Of a stretch of 64,000 nucleotides of DNA, positions 8,626-18,816 are shown one piece after another (position 1 is the first letter of the stretch; the number at the start of each line of letters is the position of its first letter). The notes beneath the pieces were generated by a model, which saw only the letters and a program-made list of their open reading frames with translations, had not been told where the DNA came from and made no database searches. The stretch is from Prochlorococcus sp. scB243_495D8 (GTDB taxonomy: Bacteria > Cyanobacteriota > Cyanobacteriia > PCC-6307 > Cyanobiaceae), in NCBI GenBank assembly GCA_000634195.1, contig JFLT01000015.1, positions 80,001-144,000 on the forward strand, in the 5' to 3' direction. Position numbers and translations under genes: made by a program.

Positions 8626-9882
8626 TTATTTTTTTAATGAAATAATTTGGGTTATTAATTTATTTGCTAAATCAATTTTTGATGTTTTGTTAATGTAGTG
8701 TTCCATATTATTAGTATCGAATAACCAACCTTCATTTTGTGCTAAAAAGCCAAATCCTTGGCCTTCAAGATCAATTGGATTTGCGAATAGATAATCACAA
8801 CCCTTTTGGATAATCTTTTCTTTAATTGTCATTCGTGCTTCTTCTATAGATCCTGTAAAAGCACAAAAGCCTACAAAAACTTGGTTATCTTTTTTTGATT
8901 TACTAATTGTTTTTAAAATATCTGGGACTAGCTCAAAGTTTTTATTCAAATGAGCATTAATTTGATTTTTTGGAATTTTAGCTGAAGTATCAGAGGTTAT
9001 TTTGAAATCAGATACTGCTGCATTCATGAAAAAATAATCGCAATTTGATATTTCATCATTAAGTGCTCTAATTAAATCAACACTAGTTTCAACTTCATAT
9101 CTTTTTATTCCATCAGTAAGATTCTTATCGATTTTCAGAGGACCATGAACATATTTTACTTGTGCTCCCCTGAACCTCGCTACTTGAGAGAGAAGTAGGC
9201 CCATAGCTCCAGAACTTTTGTTAGTAATATGTCTTGCCGCGTCAATTTTTTCTGAGGTACACCCTCCAGTTATTAAAATTTCTTTATTAAGTAAATCTTT
9301 GCGATATTCATTTTTTTTATGTGAAGCTATAAATTCAAGAGCTAATTGGATTAGATCATTAGGAGGTATCTTACCGATGCCAATAGCATCACATGCTAAG
9401 AGGCCTTCACTAGGTTGCAAAGACAAAACATTTTCGTAATTCTGTAAATTCTCATAATTTTTTTGGACAGCTTTATTTAGCCACATTTGTGTATTCATTG
9501 CTGGTGCAACAATAATGGGCTTTATATTTGCTATTAAGATGCTTGGGATCAATCCCTCTGCATTTCCAGTTACCCATTTTGCTAATGTTGTCGCTGTTAA
9601 AGGGGCGATGATTAAAATATCAGCCCAATTACTAAGTTCTATGTGAAGAGGTTTTGATTGACCATCAGACCATTGATCATTTTCTAAAATGCACGGGTTT
9701 CTACTTAAAATAGAAAGAGAAAGCGGTTTTATTAATTTTTCTGCATTTTTTGATAAAACGCATCTTATTTCATAATTTTCTTTCGCTAATTGGCTAACTA
9801 ATAATGGAATTCTTACAGCTGCAATACTTCCAGTTATTAATAAAAGAACCTTTATTTTTGAGTCCTTATTTTTAGTTTTCAT
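8626..9882 (-). CDS. coaBC: Bifunctional phosphopantothenoylcysteine decarboxylase / phosphopantothenate-cysteine ligase
   Basis: A 418-residue fusion enzyme of coenzyme A synthesis. The N-terminal flavoprotein half (CoaC) has the conserved LLITGSIAA, the catalytic His in the HIELS segment and PAMNTQMW. The C-terminal half (CoaB) begins near 200 with ILITGGCTSEKIDAARHITN and contains AAVSDF, typical of the nucleotide-activated ligase. The order and length are normal. It lies directly downstream of the DUF2555 gene, overlapping it by 11 bases, so the two should be cotranscribed. Confidence 0.96.
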   Translation of the reverse strand: MKTKNKDSKIKVLLLITGSIAAVRIPLLVSQLAKENYEIRCVLSKNAEKLIKPLSLSILSRNPCILENDQWSDGQSKPLHIELSNWADILIIAPLTATTLAKWVTGNAEGLIPSILIANIKPIIVAPAMNTQMWLNKAVQKNYENLQNYENVLSLQPSEGLLACDAIGIGKIPPNDLIQLALEFIASHKKNEYRKDLLNKEILITGGCTSEKIDAARHITNKSSGAMGLLLSQVARFRGAQVKYVHGPLKIDKNLTDGIKRYEVETSVDLIRALNDEISNCDYFFMNAAVSDFKITSDTSAKIPKNQINAHLNKNFELVPDILKTISKSKKDNQVFVGFCAFTGSIEEARMTIKEKIIQKGCDYLFANPIDLEGQGFGFLAQNEGWLFDTNNMEHYINKTSKIDLANKLITQIISLKK

Positions 9883-10093
9883 CGAAAGGTTCCTGATCGA
9901 GGAGATGGGTATAATTAGTCGTTAATTCAGGCCTATTGATTGCAAGAGCCCTCAGTAAGTGCCAGTCTTTTAAACCATCAAATGGAGAATTATAATTATC
10001 TTCCTCTAGCCTTTTAGCGAGCTCAAAGGTCATTTCTTCATCAAAAGAATTTACTAGTTCCTCACTTATTTTATTTTCAGAAATGAATTTCAT
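9872..10093 (-). CDS. DUF2555 family small cyanobacterial protein
   Basis: A 73-residue acidic cytosolic protein with no membrane segment. The segment DNYNSPFDGLKDWHLLRA followed by NRPEL and LLDQEPFDEN matches my recollection of DUF2555, a family found only in cyanobacteria and of unknown function. The ATG at 10093 is preferred; an alternative start at 10108 would add MTLLN. Its 3' end overlaps coaBC by 11 bases, which implies translational coupling and perhaps a link to coenzyme A or flavin metabolism. That link is inference from position only. Confidence 0.8.
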   Translation of the reverse strand: MKFISENKISEELVNSFDEEMTFELAKRLEEDNYNSPFDGLKDWHLLRALAINRPELTTNYTHLLDQEPFDEN

Positions 10094-10310
10094 ATTGAGT
10101 AGAGTCAATATAATCTAATAATAAAGCCTCAAGTAATTATTTAAAATTGATATAAGAATTAAGTATATATTTTAAAGGATATGATAATTTTCAATTTTCA
10201 TGATCTTTTTAAATTGTTGTTAGGTCATTTATCTTCATTCTCAGTCATAAATATGCAAACTCTACTTTTCAAAAATATTCTTTCTTAAAATGTATTTAAA
10301 ATTTTATATC

Positions 10311-10511
10311 ATGTCGCTAACCAAAAGAGAGCAAGTCATTAGTCACATACGCTATTTAAGGCAAGAGCTCAGAGAAATGCATTTAGGAATAAAAGATGAT
10401 GACCTTTTTCCTGAGTCAGGCGAATTAAGAGGGTTAATGGCTCAGTTTGAAGCATTACTTGAATTAATAGAGGGAAATACTAAAATTCAATCAAACTCAG
10501 AAGCGGCTTAG
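10311..10511 (+). CDS. Conserved hypothetical small helical protein
   Basis: A 66-residue soluble protein if started at the ATG at 10311 (MSLTKREQV); an in-frame ATG at 10290 would add seven residues. Neither start has a good Shine-Dalgarno sequence, and I prefer the shorter form because MYLKFYI looks like AT-rich spacer. The sequence is predicted to be two helices (VISHIRYLRQELREM and ELRGLMAQFEALLELIEG) with an acidic turn. I do not recognise a named family. It lies 11 bases before the Ycf20-like gene on the same strand and is probably cotranscribed with it. Confidence 0.7.
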   Translation: MSLTKREQVISHIRYLRQELREMHLGIKDDDLFPESGELRGLMAQFEALLELIEGNTKIQSNSEAA

Positions 10512-10522
10512 TTTGATCCAAA

Positions 10523-10864
10523 ATGGTTGTTAAACCTCAAAAGACAAAATTTCAGCTAAAAATTGTGGAAAATATTCAGACAATAAGTATTTGGGCTAAT
10601 AATCCATGGCGAAGATATTCAATATCATTGATTACACTTTTAATCGGATACTTTTTTGGAAGTTCTCTTGGTATGGTAAGTGCTGTTGTGGAACTCATGG
10701 ATCCTGTAGCCGCTTTTTTATCAGTAGTTTTTATTGAGTTTTTAATAGTTTTGAGAAGAAATTTTAGATTTGAAAGGAAAAAGAAATTTTTAGTACTTTT
10801 ATTAGATTCTTTAAGATTAGGATTATTTTATGGTTTCTTTACAGAAAGTCTTAAGTTGCTATAA
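10523..10864 (+). CDS. ycf20: Ycf20-like (DUF565) membrane protein
   Basis: A 113-residue membrane protein of the Ycf20/DUF565 family, shared by cyanobacteria and plastids. Two hydrophobic segments are evident (ISLITLLIGYFFGSSLG near 35-51 and VAAFLSVVFIEFLIVL near 62-78), followed by the conserved LLLDSLRLGLFYGFFTESLKL end. In algae and plants, Ycf20 homologues have been linked to non-photochemical quenching; the cyanobacterial role is unclear. It is close behind the small helical gene and convergent with pyrB, with two bases between stops. Confidence 0.85.
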   Translation: MVVKPQKTKFQLKIVENIQTISIWANNPWRRYSISLITLLIGYFFGSSLGMVSAVVELMDPVAAFLSVVFIEFLIVLRRNFRFERKKKFLVLLLDSLRLGLFYGFFTESLKLL

Positions 10865-10866
10865 AT

Positions 10867-11883
10867 TTACTTGTTGTGTTTCTGTAATAGATAAAGCAAA
10901 GCCATTCTTATAGGGATACCATTTGCAACTTGATTATTAATTAAGCAATTAGGATATTGATCTACCACTTTGCTGCTAATTTCAATATCTCTGTTAATGG
11001 GACCGGGATGTAGAATTGGAATCTCTTTTTTATTTAAAGATAATTTCTCTGGGGTTAAGCCATAATCCAAACTATATGAATCAATGCTACTTAGTAAATT
11101 TTCCATCATTCTCTCTTTCTGGAGTCTTAAAACAATAATGGCATCTGCAATTTTTATTGATTCTTCCAATGATCTTGAAATTGTTATAGAACCTCTTGAT
11201 TCAACAGGATCTTTTGTTTGATTTGGCGCAGGGGTTTTTAAAAAATTGATAAATTCATTAGGTATTAATGTCTTAGGACCACATAAGATTATATCGGCGC
11301 CGAATGCACTCAAAGCCCAAAGATTTGACCTAGCAACCCTTGAATGATTAACGTCGCCAATTATTAAAATTTTTTTGGAATTTAAAACCTCTGGATTCAG
11401 TGTTTTTTGGGAAAAGAATTTTATCAATGTATAGATGTCAAGCAATCCTTGGCTGGGGTGACTATGTAATCCATCTCCTGCATTAAGAACCGAAGTCTTG
11501 GCATTTATTGCATCAAGTTTTTTTGCGATCTCAAAGGTTATGTAACTTGATGAATGTCTGATAACTAATGTATCTGCCCCCATAGCAGAATAAGTTATGG
11601 CCGTATCAATTATTGTTTCGCCTTTTGTTAAAGAGCTTGAGGATGGCGCGAACGTTTGGACATCAGCAGAAAGTCTTTTTGCTGCAAGCTCAAAACTATT
11701 TTTTGTTCTTGTACTAGCTTCAAAAAATAAAGACGTTACCAAAGTCCCTTGTAAGGCCGGGATCTTTTTTGTTCCTGCATTCTTTAGTGCATCAAATCTA
11801 TTAGCTAATTCAAATACTGACTCATAATCTTTAATTGAAAAATTAGCGAGTGTGTGTATATGTTTATGAGGCCAAATTTGCAT
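10867..11883 (-). CDS. pyrB: Aspartate carbamoyltransferase catalytic subunit
   Basis: A 338-residue enzyme that condenses carbamoyl phosphate with aspartate, the committed step of pyrimidine synthesis. The carbamoyl-phosphate signature is [19 protein letters not shown], and [11 protein letters not shown] is the aspartate-binding segment. [16 protein letters not shown] is also conserved. No regulatory pyrI is adjacent, as is usual in cyanobacteria. It lies 21 bases downstream of the DNA glycosylase gene on the same strand. Confidence 0.97.
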   Translation of the reverse strand: MQIWPHKHIHTLANFSIKDYESVFELANRFDALKNAGTKKIPALQGTLVTSLFFEASTRTKNSFELAAKRLSADVQTFAPSSSSLTKGETIIDTAITYSAMGADTLVIRHSSSYITFEIAKKLDAINAKTSVLNAGDGLHSHPSQGLLDIYTLIKFFSQKTLNPEVLNSKKILIIGDVNHSRVARSNLWALSAFGADIILCGPKTLIPNEFINFLKTPAPNQTKDPVESRGSITISRSLEESIKIADAIIVLRLQKERMMENLLSSIDSYSLDYGLTPEKLSLNKKEIPILHPGPINRDIEISSKVVDQYPNCLINNQVANGIPIRMALLYLLQKHNK

Positions 11884-11904
11884 TACGCTTAAAAAGATAA
11901 ATGA

Positions 11905-12477
11905 TTATTGAAATTTAGGTGTTCTGTCACCTTTTAATCTTTTACTTACACTCCTACTATTTTTGAGATACCAACGCCATTTTATATTTTTTGCTTTTGA
12001 TATGCCAATTCTCGTAGTCTGAATAAGATCTTTTTCTTCCAGAGTGGAGTCTCGTGGAGAAATCCATAAAGATTTTTTATTAAGAACTTCAAGTGAGTTA
12101 AATGAAATGTCTATACTGAATGTTTTTGTTACTAGGCCAGGTCCAGAAGCTAATCTTTCATTCTTATTAGAGATAAAAACTGATCTTATCAAAACACCAC
12201 TCGCAAAATTTTCTTTATCAGTAACTATGTTTAAACAATGATGAATGCCATAAGATTTGTAAATATAAAATGTGCCAGGTTTGCCAAATAATGATTTGTT
12301 TGATTCAGTCATTTTGCGGTAGCCATGACAGGCCTCTTCTTCCTGTGAATAAGCTTCAGTTTCAACAATGACCCCTTTAACTTGATCTATCTCATTATTT
12401 TTTTTTATGAGGTAACAGCCTATTAAATCAGGAGCAACAAGTTTAGAGTGCCGATAAAAAAAATTTTTTGGAAACAA
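11905..12477 (-). CDS. 3-methyladenine DNA glycosylase (AAG/MPG family)
   Basis: A 190-residue monofunctional glycosylase that removes alkylated purines such as 3-methyladenine and starts base-excision repair. Recognisable blocks are APDLIGCYLIKK, VETEAYSQEEEACHGYR (catalytic Glu), GTFYIYKSYGIHHCLNIV and LASGPGLVTKTFSI. The length is normal for the bacterial AAG family. It is in tandem with pyrB and divergent from gatC. Confidence 0.93.
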   Translation of the reverse strand: MFPKNFFYRHSKLVAPDLIGCYLIKKNNEIDQVKGVIVETEAYSQEEEACHGYRKMTESNKSLFGKPGTFYIYKSYGIHHCLNIVTDKENFASGVLIRSVFISNKNERLASGPGLVTKTFSIDISFNSLEVLNKKSLWISPRDSTLEEKDLIQTTRIGISKAKNIKWRWYLKNSRSVSKRLKGDRTPKFQ

Positions 12478-12660
12478 TTCTTCTTCTATTTTTCAATATC
12501 TATCTAATAACATATTTAGCTGAGAAAAATAATTAAGGCTATTAATTGATATTGATTTTCAAAAAGATGTGATTATTTTTTTAAATTATTTGAAATTCAA
12601 AGGATATTTAAATAATTTATTCTTAATAAACTATTATTTAATAAGAAAGATATTAAATGT

Positions 12661-12954
12661 ATGACAAAAATAACTAAAGAGGAAGTAAAAAAAGTTGCTC
12701 ATTTAGCGAGATTAGAACTGAACGAGAATGAAATTAATAATCATGCACAGCAATTAGAAAAGATATTGGATTATATAAAACAACTTGAAAAAATTGATAC
12801 AGATGATGTCCCCTGTACAACGAGAGCTATAGAGGTTGTAAATGTATTTAGAAAAGACGAAAAGAAAAATTCGGATTGCAATGAAGAACTCTTAGAATTG
12901 GGTCCATCGAGAGAAGATAAATATTTTAAAGTACCAAAAATTATTAATGAATGA
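12661..12954 (+). CDS. gatC: Asp/Glu-tRNA(Asn/Gln) amidotransferase subunit C
   Basis: A 97-residue subunit of the GatCAB amidotransferase, which converts misacylated Glu-tRNA(Gln) or Asp-tRNA(Asn) to the amidated form. GatC wraps around GatA and stabilises the complex. The family start VKKVAHLARLELNENE and the C-terminal PSREDKYFKVPKII are diagnostic. gatA and gatB are not in the window, as is usual for cyanobacteria. It converges on the crtR-like gene with a five-base gap. Confidence 0.95.
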   Translation: MTKITKEEVKKVAHLARLELNENEINNHAQQLEKILDYIKQLEKIDTDDVPCTTRAIEVVNVFRKDEKKNSDCNEELLELGPSREDKYFKVPKIINE

Positions 12955-12959
12955 GTAAG

Positions 12960-13991
12960 TTAGTTGCTTCCAATAAATGTTTTGTTGACTAGCTTTAATA
13001 AAAATTTTTTTATTTTAAAGCTTGGATATAAATTTATGATTTTTCTTATTTTTCCCCTCTTTTTGCTATGACTCCTTACACCTATTAATAAATCATAAAT
13101 AAAGTTAAAAATGTCTTCTTTACTTTCAAATATACCAACCCTTTGAGGGGAGCCTTTTTTATCCAATAAAGGCTTAGTTTTTTCATAAGCTATTTTGTAT
13201 TCAAACCAAGGAATCGAAGGCCATAGATGATGAATGAGATGGTAATTTTGTCCCATTATTAATAAATTCATAAATTTGCTTGGATAAACTCGAGAATTTA
13301 TCCATTTATTTCTTGATCGAAATGGTCTATGAGGTAAATAATCAAAAAATATTCCTAAAGTTACTCCTACCATTAATGCTGGGCCGAACCATAAATTATA
13401 AATTAAATTTATAAAGTCAAATTTCAAACCTGCCAAGATAATCGTTATGAATATGGATCTTTCAATTCCCCATTGTAGTAATTCATATCTTCGCCAAAGT
13501 TTTCTTTGAAAGAAAAATACCTCATGATAAAAAAATCTTGGAGCAATTAGCCAAATTGGACCAAAAGTACTGACAATATGATCTGGGTCATTTTTGGGAT
13601 GATTTACGTGAATATGATGTTGTAAATGTACTCTCGTAAAAACTGGGAAGCTAAATCCTAATAAAATAGCTGAGCCATGGCCCATTGCTTGATTTATCCA
13701 AGGAACTGGATGTGCAGCTTTATGACAGGCATCATGAATAACAGTACCTTCAATATGTAAAGCTAAAAAAGCAGTGGCTACAAGTAGAGGCAAAGGCCAA
13801 ACACCTCTATACCATTGCCATATGCTAAGAAAAGCTAGAAAATAACCGCCAAAAAATAAACCTAATGTTGGATTCCAAAAACTTGGCGGATCTACGTAAT
13901 TTTTAATCTCTTTTTGCCAATTAAATGTTTTTGAAGAATTAGTATTTTCAGTTGTATTTTTACTGGTTAAGTTTGAAATCGTTTCTTTTAT
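12960..13991 (-). CDS. crtR: Beta-carotene hydroxylase (membrane di-iron), start codon unclear
   Basis: A membrane di-iron hydroxylase of the fatty-acid desaturase superfamily that adds the 3- and 3'-hydroxyls of zeaxanthin. The His boxes are HDACHKAAH, HLQHHIHVNHP and YHLIHHLWPS. Several membrane helices are visible, including one near WPLPLLVATAFLALH. The frame stays open from 13994 down and carries family-like residues (DPPSFWNPTLGLFFGGYF, then WQWYRGVWPL) well upstream of the first TTG at 13793. Between that TTG and the TGA at 13995-13997 there is no ATG, GTG or TTG. I show the start at an ATA at 13991, giving 343 residues; an ATT at 13979 is as likely. A short TTG-started form would lack the first helix. 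Confidence 0.9.
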   Translation of the reverse strand: MKETISNLTSKNTTENTNSSKTFNWQKEIKNYVDPPSFWNPTLGLFFGGYFLAFLSIWQWYRGVWPLPLLVATAFLALHIEGTVIHDACHKAAHPVPWINQAMGHGSAILLGFSFPVFTRVHLQHHIHVNHPKNDPDHIVSTFGPIWLIAPRFFYHEVFFFQRKLWRRYELLQWGIERSIFITIILAGLKFDFINLIYNLWFGPALMVGVTLGIFFDYLPHRPFRSRNKWINSRVYPSKFMNLLIMGQNYHLIHHLWPSIPWFEYKIAYEKTKPLLDKKGSPQRVGIFESKEDIFNFIYDLLIGVRSHSKKRGKIRKIINLYPSFKIKKFLLKLVNKTFIGSN

Positions 13992-14148
13992 TCTTCAAAT
14001 AATATAACTAATATTTTAAGATGATTGCATGCTTAAACATAAAAAATTTCTTTTAAGAGATTTTTAATTTAATTTTAATATGTCAAATTAATCATCTTAA
14101 GAAAAAAAATTTTTAAAATAAACCTCTTTCAATTATTATTTTATTTAA

Positions 14149-14230
14149 GCGGTCGTGGCGGAATTGGTAGACGCGCGAGTTTTAGGTACTCGTATCTTCG
14201 GGTGTGGGAGTTCAAGTCTCCCCGACCGCA
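14149..14230 (+). tRNA. tRNA-Leu (UAG anticodon)
   Basis: An 82-base class II tRNA with a long variable arm. The acceptor stem GCGGTCG pairs with CGACCGC, the discriminator is A, the anticodon stem CGAGT/ACTCG encloses TTTAGGT with TAG as anticodon, and the T arm has GTTCAAG. CCA is not encoded. Confidence 0.97.
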
Positions 14231-14301
14231 CTTAAGGAAATTCAGATAGATAGTTTGTTTATTGATATCAACTCTTATAATTTGATTAGTCAGCTAATTT
14301 A

Positions 14302-14751
14302 ATGAATAATTTGATATTTTATTTGGGAACTTTTTATGTTTTAGTTGGGACCATTTTTCTGACTGTACCGATAATTTATCTTGAGCTAGGTAAACCAAAA
14401 GACTTAATAAAAGCTTTTCTAAATTTATTAATAGGTTCTATATTAATAATCAAAAATAAAACTCTAGATGAATCATTTTTTGTAATTTTCCTTTTTTTAA
14501 CAGTACTAGTTATTTTTTATCTCGTAGAGCTTTTTTTAGCTAGGTGGTACCAATTGACAGATAATGAAAAGAAAAAATTAATTACCTTTTTGGAATTTAA
14601 AAATAACTTTTTGAAAATATTAGAATCTATAAATATGGTAATAGTTGATTTCACGAAACCTTCAAATTTTTTTAATTTTGGTAGTAATAATAAAAATACC
14701 ACCCAAAAAAAGTGGGTAAGAAATGATAAAAATGATAATATAAAAGTCTGA
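14302..14751 (+). CDS. Ycf66-like membrane protein
   Basis: A 149-residue protein with three hydrophobic segments in its first 80 residues (near 5-26, 35-50 and 57-73), followed by a Lys/Asn-rich tail probably in the cytosol. The layout and the segment LVELFLARWYQLTDNEKKK resemble the N-terminal domain of Ycf66, a cyanobacterial and plastid family of unknown function. The match is by pattern only, and the tail is low-complexity and not informative. It lies 71 bases after tRNA-Leu and upstream of ileS on the same strand. Confidence 0.6.
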   Translation: MNNLIFYLGTFYVLVGTIFLTVPIIYLELGKPKDLIKAFLNLLIGSILIIKNKTLDESFFVIFLFLTVLVIFYLVELFLARWYQLTDNEKKKLITFLEFKNNFLKILESINMVIVDFTKPSNFFNFGSNNKNTTQKKWVRNDKNDNIKV

Positions 14752-14872
14752 AATCACATAAATTGGTTATTTGAAACATCTCCAAAAAACTACAGGTCAA
14801 TTAATAAACAATATAATGTATTAGATTTATTTAAATAATTCTTTTGATCACCAATATTTCTTATATCGTCGA

Positions 14873-17779
14873 ATGAAATCTCAAAATAGCAAAGAACAAA
14901 AATCAGACTTTTCTTATAAAGAAACTTTAAATTTATTAAAAACCGACTTCTCAATGCGCGCTAACTCAGTTGTAAGAGAACCTGAGATTCAGAATTTTTG
15001 GGCTAACAATGATATTGATTTCCAATTAGGTTCAAGCAATTCAGGCGAAATATTTACATTACATGATGGCCCTCCTTATGCAAATGGAGCTCTTCATATG
15101 GGTCATGCCCTTAATAAAGTTTTAAAAGACATAATAAATAAGTACAAAACCTTAAGAGGATTTAGGGTTCATTTCGTACCTGGTTGGGACTGTCATGGAT
15201 TACCTATTGAATTAAAAGTTCTTCAGAATTTAAAATCTGATGAAAGAAAGAATCTTGACACTCTGAATTTAAGAAAAAAAGCAACAGATTATGCCCATAT
15301 CCAAATTAATAATCAGAAGGAGGGTTTTAAAAGGTGGGGCATATGGGGAGATTGGAATAACCCTTACTTAACTCTTAAGAAAAGTTATGAATCTGCTCAG
15401 ATTGGAGTATTTGGGAAAATGTTTTTAAATGGCTACATATATCGAGGTCTCAAACCTGTGCATTGGAGCCCAAGTTCGAGGACTGCACTTGCAGAAGCAG
15501 AATTAGAATACCCTGATGAACATTATTCAAAAAGTATTTATGTTTCATTAAAAATCACTAAAATACCTGAGGAAATTCTATTAAATTTCATCCAAGAAAA
15601 TCTTAATATCAAAAAAGATTTTTTTCAAAATAATGCTTACATTACTATTTGGACCACTACTCCTTGGACCATACCTGCAAATGAAGCAGTTGCAGTAAAT
15701 CCAAGGATAAAGTATGTTTTTGCTATCGATGAAGAGAAGAAAATTTACCTTTTTGCTGAGGATTTATATTCTGAAATAAGTAAGAAATTTAATAAAGATT
15801 TCAAGGTTCTTTTAGAGGTTAAAGGCTCCAAATTGGAAAATATTGAATATCAACATCCCTCTAAGAATAAAAATTGCAGAATTGTAATAGGGGGAGATTA
15901 TATTACTACAGAATCAGGAACTGGAATTGTTCATACTGCGCCCGGTCATGGGATAGATGATTTTAATGTGGGTCAAAAATATGATTTACCAATAACATGT
16001 GTTGTAGATGAAAAAGGTAACTTAAATGAATATTCTGGTCAATTCAAAGGATCAAATGTCCTGAAAGATGCAAATGATTTAATTATTGAACATTTAAAAG
16101 GAAATAATTTGCTTCTATTACAAGAAAATTATAAGCATAGATATCCGTATGATTGGAGAACCAAAAAACCAACTATTTTTAGGGCAACAGAACAATGGTT
16201 TGCATCTGTAAATGGCTTTAGATCATCTGCATTAAAGGCAATCGAAGATGTTGAATGGATGCCAGAGACTGGAAAGAAAAGAATTTATTCTATGGTTGTT
16301 GGTAGAGGAGATTGGTGTATTTCTAGACAAAGATCATGGGGAGTCCCTATTCCAGTTTTTTATAAAAAAAATGGTAATGACATTCTCCTTAACAAAGAGA
16401 TAATTAATCATATTCAAAAACTTTTTAGTGAACATGGAGCAGATATTTGGTGGGATTGGGATGTTAAGAATCTTTTGCCAGAAAATTATGCAAAAGAATC
16501 TGATCTATGGAAAAAAGGAACAGATACAATGGATGTTTGGTTCGATTCGGGATCTAGCTGGGCCGCAGTATGTGAGCTAAGAAGTGAATTAAAGTATCCA
16601 GCAGATCTTTATTTAGAGGGCTCAGATCAACATCGAGGATGGTTTCAGTCTTCTTTGCTAACATCTGTTGCAGTCAATAATAAACCTCCATATAAGAAAG
16701 TTTTAACTCATGGTTTTGCACTTGATGAAAATGGAAGAAAAATGAGCAAATCTTTAGGGAATGTTGTTGATCCAAATATAATCATTAATGGAGGTAATAA
16801 TAAAAAAACTGATCCTGCTTATGGTGCTGATGTTTTAAGGCTATGGGTAAGTTCTGTAGATTATTCAGTAGATGTTCCAATTGGTTCAAATATACTTAAG
16901 CAACTTTCAGATGTTTACAGAAAAGTTCGAAATACTGCAAGATATCTTCTAGGTAATATTCATGATTATGATCCTAAAATTGATAATTTTGAAATTGATC
17001 AATTGCCCCTATTAGATCAATGGATGTTAGGAAGATTAGTTGAGGTTACAGATCAAATATCAAATGCGTATGAAAATTATGAATTTTCAAAATTTTTCCA
17101 AATTTTGCAGAGTTTTTGCGTTGTAGATCTATCAAATTTTTATTTGGATATTGCGAAGGATAGATTATATGTAAGTTCTAAATCACAATTTAGGAGAAGA
17201 TCTTGTCAGTTCGTTATGTCAAAAATTGTTGAAAATTTAGCCGTACTTATTTCTCCAGTTCTTTGTCATATGGCTGAAGATATTTGGCAAAATATTCCGT
17301 ATCCAACTGAAGAAAAATCAGTCTTCCAAAGAGGATGGCCAATATTTTCGCAGTCATGGAAAAATCAAATACTTAATGAGCACATTGCAAATTTGAGAAA
17401 TTTGAGAGTTGAAATTAACAAGGCTATAGAAGGATGTAGGAACAAACAAATAATTGGAGCAGCTTTGGAAACTGAAGTTAACTATTTACCGGAAGATAAA
17501 GCTTTAAAAGATTCACTTACTTGGCTAAAAGAATTTGGTAATAAAGATGTAGATTTATTTAGGGATTGGCTTATAGTATCAAACTTCGAGGTGGTATCCG
17601 ATTTGGTTGAGAATTCTCTGATTATTGAAAATAATGCACTTGGTAAAATTCAAATAAATAAAGCTCAAGGTCAAAAATGTGATAGATGTTGGCATTATCA
17701 AAAAGAAACTTTTAACGGAATCCAAAATACAAAATTATGCAAAAGATGTTCTAATATTATCAATCTCGAATTTATTTAA
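14873..17779 (+). CDS. ileS: Isoleucyl-tRNA synthetase
   Basis: A 968-residue class I synthetase that charges tRNA(Ile). The HIGH motif appears as HMGH at 75-78 and KMSKS is at 623-627. The editing domain includes [16 protein letters not shown] and [16 protein letters not shown]. The C-terminal zinc-binding part has CDRC at 936-939 and CKRC near 956-959, typical of the bacterial form. Its stop overlaps the convergent small gene by four bases. Confidence 0.98.
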   Translation: MKSQNSKEQKSDFSYKETLNLLKTDFSMRANSVVREPEIQNFWANNDIDFQLGSSNSGEIFTLHDGPPYANGALHMGHALNKVLKDIINKYKTLRGFRVHFVPGWDCHGLPIELKVLQNLKSDERKNLDTLNLRKKATDYAHIQINNQKEGFKRWGIWGDWNNPYLTLKKSYESAQIGVFGKMFLNGYIYRGLKPVHWSPSSRTALAEAELEYPDEHYSKSIYVSLKITKIPEEILLNFIQENLNIKKDFFQNNAYITIWTTTPWTIPANEAVAVNPRIKYVFAIDEEKKIYLFAEDLYSEISKKFNKDFKVLLEVKGSKLENIEYQHPSKNKNCRIVIGGDYITTESGTGIVHTAPGHGIDDFNVGQKYDLPITCVVDEKGNLNEYSGQFKGSNVLKDANDLIIEHLKGNNLLLLQENYKHRYPYDWRTKKPTIFRATEQWFASVNGFRSSALKAIEDVEWMPETGKKRIYSMVVGRGDWCISRQRSWGVPIPVFYKKNGNDILLNKEIINHIQKLFSEHGADIWWDWDVKNLLPENYAKESDLWKKGTDTMDVWFDSGSSWAAVCELRSELKYPADLYLEGSDQHRGWFQSSLLTSVAVNNKPPYKKVLTHGFALDENGRKMSKSLGNVVDPNIIINGGNNKKTDPAYGADVLRLWVSSVDYSVDVPIGSNILKQLSDVYRKVRNTARYLLGNIHDYDPKIDNFEIDQLPLLDQWMLGRLVEVTDQISNAYENYEFSKFFQILQSFCVVDLSNFYLDIAKDRLYVSSKSQFRRRSCQFVMSKIVENLAVLISPVLCHMAEDIWQNIPYPTEEKSVFQRGWPIFSQSWKNQILNEHIANLRNLRVEINKAIEGCRNKQIIGAALETEVNYLPEDKALKDSLTWLKEFGNKDVDLFRDWLIVSNFEVVSDLVENSLIIENNALGKIQINKAQGQKCDRCWHYQKETFNGIQNTKLCKRCSNIINLEFI

Positions 17780-18084
17780 ATCCAGTTTTTTTGATCCAAA
17801 AAGAAAACTGAGTTTTGATTTCCTCTTATAAAATTTTTTTCGGGTTCTGTTAACGGTGCTTTATAAAGTTTTAAGTTTGTAATTGTATAAGAAAGAGTTA
17901 TTACTTTTTTTTCTGAATCTATTTCAATTGGATGAGTTGTTGAGCTGCTGTAACCTCTGAAAATAAGTATTTCTAATTGTTCTTTTTGATTTTCTTTTAG
18001 AATATACCCCTCTAATTTAAGTATCCTATCAGGTATATTTGAACTTATTTTTTCAAGGCTATTTATTAAATCAATTTTTGCCAT
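17776..18084 (-). CDS. Conserved hypothetical protein (cyanobacterial)
   Basis: A 102-residue soluble protein if started at the ATG at 18084 ([10 protein letters not shown]); an in-frame start at 18111 adds nine residues. The sequence has a helical N-terminus, then alternating strands ([41 protein letters not shown]). I cannot name a family with confidence, though it looks like a conserved cyanobacterial protein. It overlaps the end of the DUF3177 gene upstream by 14 bases, so the two are probably translationally coupled. Confidence 0.7.
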   Translation of the reverse strand: MAKIDLINSLEKISSNIPDRILKLEGYILKENQKEQLEILIFRGYSSSTTHPIEIDSEKKVITLSYTITNLKLYKAPLTEPEKNFIRGNQNSVFFLDQKNWI

Positions 18085-18694
18085 TTTCTGAGAAGCATGA
18101 GTTTCTTCCATTTTTAGGTAATTTGATTATTGACCATTGTATAAGGCCTAAAACATAGATTATTAATAAAAATAATCCTAGGAATTTTGATATCGGCTGG
18201 GTAAAGTTAGCTCCAAAGAAAAAATTAAATAGATTTTTTATAGTAATAAATAAATTTGAAGAGGGCTGAAGCCATATCGCACACGCATCAGAATTAATAA
18301 AAGAAAAGCAGTTGAAGTTTTGTAAACTCTGAATAAAGAAATTGAGAGATATAAAAGTTATCGTCCATCTCCATATTTTTGTCGTGGTGGTAAGAGAGTA
18401 AGAAAAATCATATTCTCTTAATTCATCATTAATATCGTTCCAAAACCAAATTGAAACTGTCATTAATAATAATGAAATATTTGTTATCACAAGAGCATGA
18501 TTATACTTTCCTATTAAAAGTAAAAGGCTTATGAAAAATAAAAGTGATACTTTCCAATAAATTGATAGAAGTTTAATAACTGCTTTATTTCTTTTTTTAA
18601 TTGACCAGAAGGATAGAGTAACAGGAATACCAATCAGGAAAATTATTGAAAGTTGGAAGGATACCCAAATAGAAAGTTGATTAAAAACGTTCAA
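18071..18694 (-). CDS. DUF3177 family membrane protein
   Basis: A 207-residue integral membrane protein with about five hydrophobic segments. I recognise it as DUF3177-like, a cyanobacterial family without known function. Conserved-looking features are WNDINDELREYDFSYSLTT between helices three and four and a Trp-rich C-terminal helix ending LIQWSIIKLPKNG. It is the first gene of a two-gene unit with the small protein downstream. It is divergent from trmB, with 122 bases between starts. Confidence 0.75.
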   Translation of the reverse strand: MNVFNQLSIWVSFQLSIIFLIGIPVTLSFWSIKKRNKAVIKLLSIYWKVSLLFFISLLLLIGKYNHALVITNISLLLMTVSIWFWNDINDELREYDFSYSLTTTTKIWRWTITFISLNFFIQSLQNFNCFSFINSDACAIWLQPSSNLFITIKNLFNFFFGANFTQPISKFLGLFLLIIYVLGLIQWSIIKLPKNGRNSCFSENGKN

Positions 18695-18816
18695 AACTTT
18701 TTCTTTTTAAACACATAATAATTAAACATCAAACTCCAACTTTTGAACTTACTATTGTCATAGTTATGAATATTATGCATCCTTATATTATTGCCTAGGA
18801 ATATAATGATAATTAT

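Noticed and set aside
10181..10288. A 35-codon ATG frame in the spacer before the small helical gene
   Set aside because: It is in very AT-rich spacer, its GGA is too close to the ATG, and the product has no recognisable features. Chance is likely.
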